A stretch of DNA of 64,000 nucleotides from Mariprofundus sp. NF. GTDB taxonomy: Bacteria; Pseudomonadota; Zetaproteobacteria; Mariprofundales; Mariprofundaceae. A program made the translations under genes and the position numbers. Of this stretch, positions 46,589-57,842 are shown piece by piece. The notes below the pieces were generated by a model. That model saw only the letters and a list, made by a program, of their open reading frames with translations, had not been told where the DNA came from and did no database searches. Location: assembly GCF_013387455.1 (NCBI RefSeq), contig NZ_VWNC01000004.1:124001-188000 (forward strand), given 5' to 3'. Position 1 is the first letter of the stretch. Each line of letters starts with the position of its first letter.

Positions 46589-46755
46589 GCCTAGACCTCC
46601 AATCAATCGGTTCAACCCGATTGCTAAGGAGGAGTCTATTTCGTATCAGTGTTGGCGATCACATTGGTGATTCAGCCAGAGCCCAAGGAGATTGAGGGGG
46701 GGGGATGGCTGAAGTCGGCCAAAACGGACGTTCGAGGCTAATGCCCATAGGTATT

Positions 46756-47877
46756 TTAAACTCGAATGAGCTGCATTAATGGTTCAAATGCGTACAAAGC
46801 AGGGCGACGTCCTGATGCTTCTTCCACAGGCGTGATTAATCCATGCTCTAATAGAACTCTAGTAAATCTAGCGGCGGTTGGTGTTGGAATACCACTATTC
46901 TTCGTGAATTTATTGTTCCGGAAAAGTGGATTGGTGAAGATAAAGTCAAGTGCATTCATGCTATACTTAGAAGCAAGAGTATCTGAAAATACAGTTTTCA
47001 TCTCTTCATATAGCCCTTTGATATTTTCTGCGACAACTAAATTTCTAATTGCTTGCTGTTCAGTAGCCTCTAGAAAGAAAGCACACCAAGATTCCCAATC
47101 ATTATCCTCTGATACTTTTCTCATAGTATCTATATATGCATCTTTGTTATCTTCTAAATAGCTACTGATATAAAAATGAGGAGCAGAGAGTGTGCCCGAT
47201 GACCATAACATAAGGGTGATCAACATACGGCCAATACGACCATTTCCATCTTTAAATGGATGCAATGCTTCAAACTCAATATGGGTCAATGCCGTTTTGA
47301 TTAGTATTGGGTCTGGGCTCTCTTCTACATACCTAAAAAGGACGTCCAATCCTTCCTGGAGCCTTTCAGGGCTAATAGGTACGAACAAGACATTCTTCTT
47401 CGACTTATCAGCCAAATAGTTTTGCTCATCCTTAAATTTACCCGGAGATTTCATCGCGCCACGCCCAAATGAGAGAAGCTGTTGATGAATGGTTTTAATT
47501 AAGGACTGTGACAAGGGGTATCCCTCTTCCATTGCTTTCTGAGCATTCCGCAGGGCCCTTTGATATAAAATTGTTTCAATAACTTCAGACCTAACATTTG
47601 CAGTGCTCTCGCCCCCCTCTTCATGGTCTGCCTCATATTTAAGAATCTCATCCATGGTGCTAACCGTACCTTCCATTCTCGAAGAGATGACGGCTTCTTG
47701 ATTGCGAAGAGGGGCCAGCAATATTTCACTATTATGCATGTTTTTCAGCATCTGATCGTATCGGGCAACTGCATCCGTCGCTTTTATTAATGGAGTTATA
47801 AAGTCTGTATATTCCAATTTTTTCGGAGGAAATTTGGTGTAGTGGTATTGAACAGCATTATCCAGATTAAAACTCAT
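46756..47877 (-). CDS. fic: Fic-domain AMPylation protein (class II)
   Basis: 373 residues. The Fic catalytic loop HPFKDGNGRIGR lies at 206-217, with the conserved His and the phosphate-binding G-N-G-R. The inhibitory helix motif SSRMEG (65-70) matches [S/T]xxxE[G/N] in the N-terminal part, which defines a self-inhibited class II Fic enzyme. A C-terminal winged-helix-like tail (TPTAARFTRVLLEHGLITPVEEASGRRPALYAF) follows. The gene is clearly AT-richer than its neighbours, a sign of transfer, and lies alone. Class II Fic proteins AMPylate or de-AMPylate proteins. The target is unknown. A 70-bp tandem duplication lies upstream. Confidence 0.92.
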   Translation of the reverse strand: MSFNLDNAVQYHYTKFPPKKLEYTDFITPLIKATDAVARYDQMLKNMHNSEILLAPLRNQEAVISSRMEGTVSTMDEILKYEADHEEGGESTANVRSEVIETILYQRALRNAQKAMEEGYPLSQSLIKTIHQQLLSFGRGAMKSPGKFKDEQNYLADKSKKNVLFVPISPERLQEGLDVLFRYVEESPDPILIKTALTHIEFEALHPFKDGNGRIGRMLITLMLWSSGTLSAPHFYISSYLEDNKDAYIDTMRKVSEDNDWESWCAFFLEATEQQAIRNLVVAENIKGLYEEMKTVFSDTLASKYSMNALDFIFTNPLFRNNKFTKNSGIPTPTAARFTRVLLEHGLITPVEEASGRRPALYAFEPLMQLIRV

Positions 47878-47961
47878 CAGGCAGCTCCTACATGGGTTGT
47901 GGCAAATGAAGTGAGCACATATTCACATCAAACCATGTAGAGGTCAATAAATATGCATATA

Positions 47962-48101
47962 TGATACTCAAATCGAGTTGTTAGTAATCTGTGCACAACA
48001 AAAACTTTTGAATATCATTTTGGGGTAAACTTGATACTCAAACCAAGTTGTTAGTAATCTGTGCACAACAAAAACTTTTGAATATCATTTTGGGGTAAAC
48101 T
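47962..48101. repeat. Tandem duplication of a 70-bp unit upstream of fic
   Basis: Two copies of a 70-bp unit (47962-48031, 48032-48101) differ at only two positions, both in the first 20 bases (AAATCGAG versus AAACCAAG). A truncated third start (TGATACTTA) follows at 48102. It starts 85 nt upstream of the fic ATG (47877). The first copy contains a small inverted repeat (ACTC-AAATC-GAGT). The duplication may alter a regulatory region or be a recent slippage/recombination product. Confidence 0.9.
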
Positions 48102-48221
48102 TGATACTTAATCTCTTCTAATCTTCTAGACACTATGAATGTCCAAAAGTGACTAGTTTCAGCCGCTGGATACTGGTTTAGAGTAGGAAATCGATGCTAG
48201 TGAGGAAGAGGCGAACAATAA

Positions 48222-48254
48222 GGGCGGCGCTTCAGTTTCTCTGAAACGCCACCC
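48222..48254 (-). terminator. Probable terminator after katG
   Basis: A 14-bp stem, allowing two G-U pairs, with a 5-nt loop starts 28 nt beyond the katG stop on the minus strand. The sequence after the stem is only moderately T-rich, so termination may be incomplete. Confidence 0.6.
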
Positions 48255-48282
48255 ATGTTTTGCAGGCTCCTATTTGTCTGGA

Positions 48283-50493
<2,211 letters not shown>

Positions 50494-50553
50494 TCAATCT
50501 ATTGTAGTCTAAATCGCTGTAACTTGTTTGGCGTTGCAGCGGACGCAAAAAAA

Positions 50554-50757
50554 TCAAGCCGAAGGTTGCAACGTTGCGGCTGTTTCAGACGCATTTTTTG
50601 ATTCCCAGAACTTCTCGTGAAAGAAGTAGGCGATGGTATTAATGGCCGGTTCCACCAGCGCAATGGCACCACCGACCAGCAGGCTTCCGGTCATCAGATA
50701 AGCCACAGTGAATGCGACGGCCATGTGGAGTACTCCAAATGAAAATGTCTTTTTCAT
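50554..50757 (-). CDS. DUF2061 membrane protein
   Basis: 67 residues from ATG 50757, behind GGAGG. It has one or two membrane helices with the pattern LHMAVAFTVAYLMTGSLLVGGAIALVEPAINTIAYFFHEKFW, typical of DUF2061 (E. coli YebE-like small proteins). Function is unknown. It lies between oxyR and katG, on the katG strand, and might belong to the same regulon. Confidence 0.82.
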   Translation of the reverse strand: MKKTFSFGVLHMAVAFTVAYLMTGSLLVGGAIALVEPAINTIAYFFHEKFWESKNASETAATLQPSA

Positions 50758-50880
50758 GGCAACCTCCTGGTGCATGAACTACTTGTGTGAAGTATAGGCG
50801 CGATACAATTATTAATAAAATTGGATATATCTATTGTAACGATTTATTATTTAGATCGATGGTGGTTCAGGAGGTGCGCA

Positions 50881-51780
50881 GTGACCCCGACAATCAAACA
50901 GTTGAAGTATCTGATTGCACTGGATGAGCACCTGCATTTCGGCAAAGCATCCGCCGCCTGCTTTATCTCACAGTCAGCCTTCAGCATCGCCATCAAAGAG
51001 CTTGAAACAGCACTCAATGTGCAGTTGGTGGATCGTACCAATAAGAGTGTTGTGATCACTGAGGCGGGGCGAGCTGTTATTACACAGGCGCGCCACTGCA
51101 TTCGTGATCTGGATCTGCTGGTGAGTATCGCATCCAGTGAGCAGGAGCCGTTAAGCGGGAAACTGACGCTTGGTGTTATCCCTACCATTGCCCCGTTTCT
51201 GCTGCCGCCATTGATTCCTGAAGTGGTGAGGCAATTTCCCAAACTACAGCTCTTTCTGCGTGAGGATAAAACAGCCGTGATTCACGAGCAGTTGCTGGAT
51301 GGCAAGCTTGATCTGATTCTGGTTGCCCTGCCGTTTCAGATGCGCGGCGTAACGGTGATGCCGCTGTTTGAAGACCCGTTTCTTCTTGCCTGTAGTCGAA
51401 ACAGCAGATGGATTGATGGTAAGTCTACTAGGCTGGAGCTTGCTGCACTGCCAGATGAGAGCGTCCTGCTTCTCGAAGATGGACACTGCCTGCGCGATCA
51501 CGCATTGGCGGCGTGTCACCTGCGCAATGCCGATCAGATCAACCGCTTTGCTGCAACAAGCCTGCAGACACTGCTACAGATGGTTGTCGCTGATCTCGGC
51601 ATTACATTCGTACCTGCGATGGCCAGAGATTCATTAACAGGTGGCAGCTCTGAACTGGAGTTGCATCCGTTGTCTGAACAGAACTGCCGTGAAATCGGCT
51701 TGGCGTGGCGAAAGGGGAGCAGTCGCGGCGATGAGTTCAGCAAAATAGGTGCGTTGATTCAGCAGCTGCATCAACAATAA
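50881..51780 (+). CDS. oxyR: Hydrogen peroxide sensor/activator OxyR
   Basis: 299 residues from GTG 50881, preceded by AGGAGGT. The LysR-type winged helix (TIKQLKYLIALDEHLHFGKASAACFISQSAFSIAIKELE) is followed by the effector domain with the redox pair: Cys203 in LLEDGHCLRDHALAAC and Cys212, exactly 9 residues apart as in OxyR. Oxidation by H2O2 forms the disulfide that activates transcription of katG-type genes. The divergent katG/DUF2061 genes are its probable targets. Confidence 0.95.
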   Translation: MTPTIKQLKYLIALDEHLHFGKASAACFISQSAFSIAIKELETALNVQLVDRTNKSVVITEAGRAVITQARHCIRDLDLLVSIASSEQEPLSGKLTLGVIPTIAPFLLPPLIPEVVRQFPKLQLFLREDKTAVIHEQLLDGKLDLILVALPFQMRGVTVMPLFEDPFLLACSRNSRWIDGKSTRLELAALPDESVLLLEDGHCLRDHALAACHLRNADQINRFAATSLQTLLQMVVADLGITFVPAMARDSLTGGSSELELHPLSEQNCREIGLAWRKGSSRGDEFSKIGALIQQLHQQ

Positions 51781-51798
51781 ATCGTTTGTACCTGAAAC

Positions 51799-53853
51799 TT
51801 AGATAAGCGTTTCGATGCCGGTGAGGGAGAAGCGGACGATCAGAGCGGTGATCAGGGCGACGCCGATGGAGAGGGCGATGGAGAAGAATGCCTCTTTGCG
51901 GCCAATCACCTTCAGCATCACGGCAAAGGTGGAGATGCAGGGGATATAGAAGAGCAGGAAGACAAGGAAGGTGGTGATCTCAATCCAGTCCATCACCAGC
52001 CCCACTTCAAAGGTGCCGAGCGCCTGATAGATCATCACCAGCGATAGCTCTTTACGCAGCACACCAAACAGGATCGGTACACCGAGCGCCACAGGCAGTC
52101 CAAGCGCCCAGACGGTGATCGGGGCGAGAGCTGTATTGATGATCTGATCGGCACCATAGAACTGCAGCAGGGCAAGAATGACGCTGCCACCCACCAGTAG
52201 CGGGGTGACGATGGTGAGAATATCGCTGGTACGGTTCCAGGTGGAGTGCAGCAGCGGCTGCATCTTCGGCCAGCCGTAAGCGGGAATCTCCTGAATCAGG
52301 CCGGGGCTGATCTCCGGATATCGGTGTGATAGCAGGCGACCGAGAATGGCGATTACCAGCAGACTCAGGGCAAAGAGCAGGAAGACACCCAACACACCGA
52401 GATATTTGGCGCCGAGTGCCAGCACAATGGCTGAGCGGGCAGAGCAGGGGACAAAGGTGATCAGCAGTGATGAAACAACGCGGTCACGGCCACTGGACAG
52501 TCCCTTGGTGGCTGAAATGGCTGGAACATTGCAGCCCAGCCCCAGCAGGAACGGTACGGCTACTTTGCCGTGCAGGCCGATGGCGTGGAAAAAGCGGTCC
52601 ACGACAAAAGCGATGCGATGCATGATGCCGCTCTCTTCCAGTGCTACCAGCATCAGTACCAGCGGTAGCATATAGGGAACGACAATGCCGACCAGACCGA
52701 TCAGGCCATCCACCACGGCGCGGCCTACTACGCCGGAAACGTTATCCGGTTGCCAGCCCGAGACCATATCGGCGAGTCGGGCTGCCGTCATGGCATCGAG
52801 TGTGGTACTGACCTCAAAGACCATAAACAGCACAGCGGCAAAGACACCGAGTGAACCGACCAGTCCCCATTTCGGATGCAGGAAGAGCATATCCAGACGC
52901 TCCTCCCAACTGACTTTCGGTTTATGTACAAATTTGGCGACACTCTCAAACAGCCGGACTGCACGATGATGGCGGTCGGCCTCGACCTCTTCAGCCAGAG
53001 AGCGGGGCAGTGCCTGCTCAGCTTCGTGTTGAAGTGCTTCGACCTCCGTAAGTGCATCCGGGAAATGGCTTGCCAGCTCATGCATGAAATAACTGTCCGC
53101 CTCCAGCAGGTGCATGGTCAGCTGGTTTTTCGGCATGGCAAATGCAGTTTGTATTTCAGGAATGTCCAGCCGTTGCTGCATCTTTGCCGCCCACTCCATG
53201 ATATGCGGATTGGGCGATTGCGGTAGCGGACAGCTGCGTTTGCGGGCACAGGCTAATACCGTGTTAAACAGTTCGGTCAGGCCGTGACCTTTAAGGGCAA
53301 CGGTAGGGATGACAGGCACGCCGAGCTTCTCTGAGAGTGCCTCAACATCGATCTCGACACCTTTACGGTGCGCTTCATCCATCATATTCAGTGCTACGAC
53401 AACCGGCAGACCCAGCTCAGGCAGTTCAAGAGCGAGCTCAAGGCTCTGCTGCAGGGCGCTGGCATCAATCACATAGACAAGCACATCAGGTCTGGAGAAC
53501 GGGGCGGGTGGTTCGGAATTTTCATGGCGCGAAACCAGTGGCCGCGCATCACCCCAGAGCAGGTATTTCAGCGCCTCAAGATCATCACCGGCCAGATTGC
53601 GCAGGCAGTGAAGATCGGGCAGATCAACCAGGTGAACCTCATCCACACCGATCTGCACCGGACATTCGGCATAGGGTTTATGGGTGCCGGTCAGTTTGCC
53701 GGTCTGATAGCTGGTGCTGGCCACGGCATGGAAGATGGTGCTCTTGCCGCTGTTGTGCTGGCCGACCAGTGCAACGCGCAGCCGGTTGGCTCCACGGTAT
53801 ACATGGCTATGGAGCGTGATGGGCTGACTGTTATCGGAATCGTGATTATTCAA
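51799..53853 (-). CDS. feoB: Ferrous iron transporter FeoB
   Basis: 684 residues. The N-terminal GTPase domain has G1 GQHNSGKST (31-39) and G4 NMMD (156-159). The G3 motif reads DLPD (77-80) rather than the usual DxxG, which is unusual. The membrane domain has the gate signatures LLGLGCNVPAISATKGL and TFVPCSARSAIVLALG and an ISTF region near the end. The start is a poorly supported TTG at 53853, and no in-frame ATG lies before the G1 motif. feoA and feoC are not adjacent. The protein imports Fe2+. Confidence 0.93.
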   Translation of the reverse strand: MNNHDSDNSQPITLHSHVYRGANRLRVALVGQHNSGKSTIFHAVASTSYQTGKLTGTHKPYAECPVQIGVDEVHLVDLPDLHCLRNLAGDDLEALKYLLWGDARPLVSRHENSEPPAPFSRPDVLVYVIDASALQQSLELALELPELGLPVVVALNMMDEAHRKGVEIDVEALSEKLGVPVIPTVALKGHGLTELFNTVLACARKRSCPLPQSPNPHIMEWAAKMQQRLDIPEIQTAFAMPKNQLTMHLLEADSYFMHELASHFPDALTEVEALQHEAEQALPRSLAEEVEADRHHRAVRLFESVAKFVHKPKVSWEERLDMLFLHPKWGLVGSLGVFAAVLFMVFEVSTTLDAMTAARLADMVSGWQPDNVSGVVGRAVVDGLIGLVGIVVPYMLPLVLMLVALEESGIMHRIAFVVDRFFHAIGLHGKVAVPFLLGLGCNVPAISATKGLSSGRDRVVSSLLITFVPCSARSAIVLALGAKYLGVLGVFLLFALSLLVIAILGRLLSHRYPEISPGLIQEIPAYGWPKMQPLLHSTWNRTSDILTIVTPLLVGGSVILALLQFYGADQIINTALAPITVWALGLPVALGVPILFGVLRKELSLVMIYQALGTFEVGLVMDWIEITTFLVFLLFYIPCISTFAVMLKVIGRKEAFFSIALSIGVALITALIVRFSLTGIETLI

Positions 53854-54014
53854 AACGGAATCACACTGGGAGTCGCAGGCTGCAAGTCAAGAATATCCTC
53901 TAAAATTTGCAGTTTAGCCGATTCTGCAATATGTTAGAGATGGGAGCGCAGTTTTCCGGATTGCGTATAACAAGGGGGACGAGAGAGCGACAGTACGATA
54001 CCAGTGGAGGTGCG

Positions 54015-55664
54015 ATGACCTATAGCTATCTCAATGAAGCGCTGATGATTCTGCTGGCTACGGTGACTGTGGTTGTTCTTTTTCTGCGTGTCGGATTGCC
54101 CCCTATTATCGGTTATCTGGTGGCAGGCCTTCTGGTTGGTCCCTACGGCTTCGCACTGATTCATGATATCGATCATATCAAAACCTTCGCCGAATTCGGT
54201 GTGGTGTTCCTGCTTTTTACCATTGGACTTGAATTTTCCATCTCACTGCTGATTCGCATGAAAGGATTGGTACTGGGATTGGGTGGAGCACAGGTGTTGG
54301 TCACCACGGCGGTGACAACGGCTATTGCCTATTATGCCGGACTGAGCTTTGAGAGTGCGCTGGTGCTCGGCGGTGTGGTGGCAATGTCCTCAACTGCACT
54401 GGTGACCAAGCAGCTGGTGGATCAGGTGGAGCTGCATACCCGCCACGGTCGTAACAGCCTCGGTATCCTGCTGTTTCAGGATATGATGGTGGTACCGTTC
54501 CTGATTCTGGTGGCCAATATGAGTGGCACGGCTATCGAGCTTACCCCTATTGCTGTGCTGATCATCTTTGCCCAGGGCGTGCTGGTGCTGGGCTCGATCT
54601 TTGTCATTGGCCGCTGGGTGCTGCGGCCGCTGTTTCATGAGGTGGCACGTTTCCACTCTGCTGAAGTATTTACCCTGACTGTGCTGCTGGTCGTGCTCTG
54701 CTCCTCATGGCTTACCCATTATATCGGTTTGACCTTTGCACTTGGTGCTTTTCTGGCGGGTGTGATGCTCAGTGAAACCGAATTCCGGCATCAGGTGGAG
54801 TCGGAGATAAGACCGTTCCGTGATGTGCTGTTGGGACTCTTCTTTATTACTGTCGGCATGATGCTGGATATCAGCATGCTTCCTGAGGTTTGGGATACGG
54901 TGCTTCTGCTGCTGGCCGGGTTGATGCTGTTCAAGCTGCTGCTGATTGCCGGGTTGTGCCGCATCTCCGGTTATAACGGCGCGGTTTCTATGCGAACGGG
55001 ACTGATTCTGGCCCATGGCGGTGAATTTGGCTTTGCCATTCTGATTCTGGCGATGGATGGCGGCATCCTCAATACCCCCGAGGGGCAGATAGTGTTGGCG
55101 GTGATGCTCTTCAGCATGGCGCTCTCGCCACTGCTGATTCGCCACAACGGGCAGATGACAGCGCGCCTGTTGCCACAGCAGATGGCACGCAGTCGAGATG
55201 AGATCAAGAGTGAAATTCTCGATGCCACACGTGGGTTGGACCGGCATGTGATTGTCTGCGGCTGTGGCCGGGTCGGGCAACATACGGTGATGATGTTACG
55301 CGCAGAGAAGATCCCCTGCATGGCTATTGAGCTGGATCAGCAGTTGGTACGTGAGGGTAGAGCTGCCGGTCAGCCGGTATCCTATGGTGATGCGGGTAGC
55401 CTTGAGTTGTTACATGCCTGCGGTCTGGCAAGGGCATCGGCGCTGGTGGTCAGCACGATTGATCTGAATACAACGCTTAAGATTCTGGCGCGGGTGCGGC
55501 AGGGCTATCCGAATTTGCCGATTGTGGTGCGCACACGCAAAGAGATTGATCTCTATCAACTCTATCAGGCAGGGGCAACGGAGGTGGTGGCGGATACCTT
55601 TGGCAGTGATCAGATGTTTACGCAGGAGATGATCAGGCGATACAGGTTGAAATCTGAGAGTTAA
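54015..55664 (+). CDS. CPA2 cation:proton antiporter with TrkA-N domain (Kef-type)
   Basis: About 549 residues from ATG 54015 behind GGAGG. Residues 1-390 form a 12-13-segment Na+/H+-exchanger-like membrane domain (ALVLGGVVAMSSTALVTKQLVDQ, GILLFQDMMVVPFLI). Residues 408-549 are a TrkA-N RCK domain (HVIVCGCGRVGQHTVMML) that binds NAD(H) or other nucleotides and gates transport. Most similar in organisation to KefB/KefC/YbaL potassium/proton antiporters. Which cation it moves cannot be read from the sequence. Confidence 0.9.
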   Translation: MTYSYLNEALMILLATVTVVVLFLRVGLPPIIGYLVAGLLVGPYGFALIHDIDHIKTFAEFGVVFLLFTIGLEFSISLLIRMKGLVLGLGGAQVLVTTAVTTAIAYYAGLSFESALVLGGVVAMSSTALVTKQLVDQVELHTRHGRNSLGILLFQDMMVVPFLILVANMSGTAIELTPIAVLIIFAQGVLVLGSIFVIGRWVLRPLFHEVARFHSAEVFTLTVLLVVLCSSWLTHYIGLTFALGAFLAGVMLSETEFRHQVESEIRPFRDVLLGLFFITVGMMLDISMLPEVWDTVLLLLAGLMLFKLLLIAGLCRISGYNGAVSMRTGLILAHGGEFGFAILILAMDGGILNTPEGQIVLAVMLFSMALSPLLIRHNGQMTARLLPQQMARSRDEIKSEILDATRGLDRHVIVCGCGRVGQHTVMMLRAEKIPCMAIELDQQLVREGRAAGQPVSYGDAGSLELLHACGLARASALVVSTIDLNTTLKILARVRQGYPNLPIVVRTRKEIDLYQLYQAGATEVVADTFGSDQMFTQEMIRRYRLKSES

Positions 55665-55731
55665 GGCTCTGTAGTGTTATCTACCCCTAACGCCTTTCAC
55701 CTCACTCCTTACCCCTCACGCCTCACAGAAT

Positions 55732-56691
55732 TTACGCCTGCAGATAGAGCAGGTAGAGGTAGCCGACGAAACCGCTGAGTAGCAGGCCACCCTCAAAACG
55801 ATTGATTTTGCCGCCAACCTTGAAGCCGAGTGAGACAACCAGCAGGGCAATGGTGAAACCGAGCATGATCGGGAAATCACGCATCAGCGCTTCCGGTGCA
55901 AATGCCCCTGGATGAATCAGCGCTGGCATGGCCAGTACGGCCAGCAGGTTGAACATGTTTGAGCCGATGACATTGCCGATCGCCAGATCAGCTTCACCTT
56001 TGAGAGCACCGGCAATGGAGGCGACCAGCTCAGGCAGACTGGTACCGATAGCGACAATAGTCAGCCCGATAATCAGATCGCTGACACCGAAGAAGTGGGC
56101 GATCTCCACTGCACCCCAGACCACCATGCGTGAACTGATGATCAGCACGACCAGACCGACAATAAACCAGAGGATAGAGCTCTTCATGCTCATCCCTTCC
56201 GGGATCGAATCGGTAAACTCCTCGATCATGGGATCATGGCGATCCTTCATGCCGATACGGGTAAGCCAGCCCATCATTAATACCAGCCCAATGATCAGGA
56301 TGATGCCATCGATCTGACTCAGCACACCATCAGCAAGCAGGGCAAAGGCGAGGAAGGTGACCAGCATCAGTACCGGCATTTCACGGCGCAGGGTCATCGA
56401 CTGTACTGCCAGTGGAATAATCAGTGCAGTGACACCAAGCACCAGAGCGATATTGGCGATATTGGAGCCCAGCACATTACCGATGCCCAAGTCGCGATTG
56501 CCATCAAGGGCGGCCATCGCTGCCACAATCATCTCCGGCAGACTGGTGCCGAGGCTGACAATGGTCAGTCCGATTATCATTGGCGGTACACGCAGGTTTT
56601 TTGCTACTGACGCGGCACCATCAACAAAACGATCTGCACCCCATACCAGTAGTGCGATGCCTGTGATTAAAGCTCCAATTGCCAGTAACAT
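55732..56691 (-). CDS. Calcium/sodium antiporter (CaCA family)
   Basis: 319 residues with about ten membrane segments in two repeats. The two alpha motifs are GLTIVSLGTSLPEMIVAA...GNVLGSNIANIALVLG and GLTIVAIGTSLPELVASIAGAL...GNVIGSNMFNLLAVL. It is the length of E. coli YrbG. It exchanges Ca2+ (or K+) for Na+ or H+ across the inner membrane. It lies just downstream of purC on the same strand, with about 38 nt between them. Confidence 0.92.
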   Translation of the reverse strand: MLLAIGALITGIALLVWGADRFVDGAASVAKNLRVPPMIIGLTIVSLGTSLPEMIVAAMAALDGNRDLGIGNVLGSNIANIALVLGVTALIIPLAVQSMTLRREMPVLMLVTFLAFALLADGVLSQIDGIILIIGLVLMMGWLTRIGMKDRHDPMIEEFTDSIPEGMSMKSSILWFIVGLVVLIISSRMVVWGAVEIAHFFGVSDLIIGLTIVAIGTSLPELVASIAGALKGEADLAIGNVIGSNMFNLLAVLAMPALIHPGAFAPEALMRDFPIMLGFTIALLVVSLGFKVGGKINRFEGGLLLSGFVGYLYLLYLQA

Positions 56692-56729
56692 TAAACGCTC
56701 CCCTCTCTATATCTGTACTACCTATCGGT

Positions 56730-57611
56730 TCAACTGGTCAGCGTCTTTAATGCCTCAAGATATTTTTCAGACGTTTTCTCTTTAATTGTATCGGGAATCA
56801 CCGGTCCCGGTGCCTTCTTGTCCCAATCCAGTGTCTCCAGCCAGTCGCGTACGATCTGTTTGTCGAAACTTGGAGGACTCACGCCCGGTTTGTATTCAGA
56901 GATTGGCCAGAAGCGTGAAGAGTCAGGGGTAAGCACCTCATCGATCAGTGCCAGCTTGCCATCGGCATCAAGGCCGAACTCAAACTTGGTGTCGGCAATG
57001 ATAATACCCTTCTCCAGTGCAAAGGCCGCAGCCTCCTTGTAGAGCTGCAGGCTTACATCACGTACCTGAGTGGCTAGGTCTGTTCCGATAATTTCACACA
57101 TACTTTCGAAATCGATGTTCTCATCGTGTTCACCAACCGCTGCTTTGGTGGATGGGGTGAAGATCGGTTCCGGCAGTTGGTCAGCCAGAATCAATCCTTC
57201 CGGCAGCTTGATGCCACAGACTGAGCCCTGCTTCTGATACTCTTTCCAGCCCGAACCGATCAGATAACCGCGCACAATCGCCTCAATCGGCAAGGGTTTC
57301 AGCCGTTTGACGATAATGGCATGACTGCGAACACGCTCGCGCTCTTCTGCATCAGGGATCGCCTCTTCAAGGTCCATCTCTGCAGAGTGGTTGGGCACAA
57401 TGTGAGCGAGTTTTTTGAACCAGAAGTCGGATACAGCGTTAAGCACGGTGCCTTTGCCCGGAATCGGGGTGGGCATAATTACGTCGAAAGCGGAGAGGCG
57501 ATCAGTCGTGACGATGAGCAGGTGATGCTCATCAATCTCATACATATCACGCACTTTACCGCTATGCAGCAGTTTCAGGCTTTTGATGTCGGCATGCATC
57601 ATGGCATTCAT
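56730..57611 (-). CDS. purC: Phosphoribosylaminoimidazole-succinocarboxamide synthase (SAICAR synthetase)
   Basis: 293 residues, the longer form (near the yeast/plant type length). It adds aspartate to CAIR with ATP in purine synthesis. [62 protein letters not shown] and [13 protein letters not shown] are typical. The ATG at 57611 is preceded by GGGAGAA. It is unrelated to the transport genes around it. Confidence 0.96.
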   Translation of the reverse strand: MNAMMHADIKSLKLLHSGKVRDMYEIDEHHLLIVTTDRLSAFDVIMPTPIPGKGTVLNAVSDFWFKKLAHIVPNHSAEMDLEEAIPDAEERERVRSHAIIVKRLKPLPIEAIVRGYLIGSGWKEYQKQGSVCGIKLPEGLILADQLPEPIFTPSTKAAVGEHDENIDFESMCEIIGTDLATQVRDVSLQLYKEAAAFALEKGIIIADTKFEFGLDADGKLALIDEVLTPDSSRFWPISEYKPGVSPPSFDKQIVRDWLETLDWDKKAPGPVIPDTIKEKTSEKYLEALKTLTS

Positions 57612-57842
57612 GGCAGGTTCTCCCGAGGGTGTCTAATTTACGAAAGCGGCGAAAAATGCCCGAATGTTGCAAAACTGACAAGGTAAAGAGGGTCATAATA
57701 TCACAGGCCATGTCGATATGGTATCTGTTTGCTGGTGCAATCGACTGCTTCTGACTGAGTTAGCATGAAACTTGCTTTCATGATGTAATATGTAAAACTG
57801 ATGCTTTAGAAAGGATTTCTGAACAGATAAAGGATATTTATT

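Noticed and set aside
46696-46704. A run of nine G
   Set aside because: No gene or promoter is clearly attached to it, so phase variation is not supported.
38181-46727. A 12-bp sequence CGGCCAAAACGG at 46716-46727 and its reverse complement at 38181-38192
   Set aside because: Short repeats of this length are expected by chance in 64 kb on both strands. The partial extension beyond 12 bp is suggestive of a dispersed motif but too weak to call.
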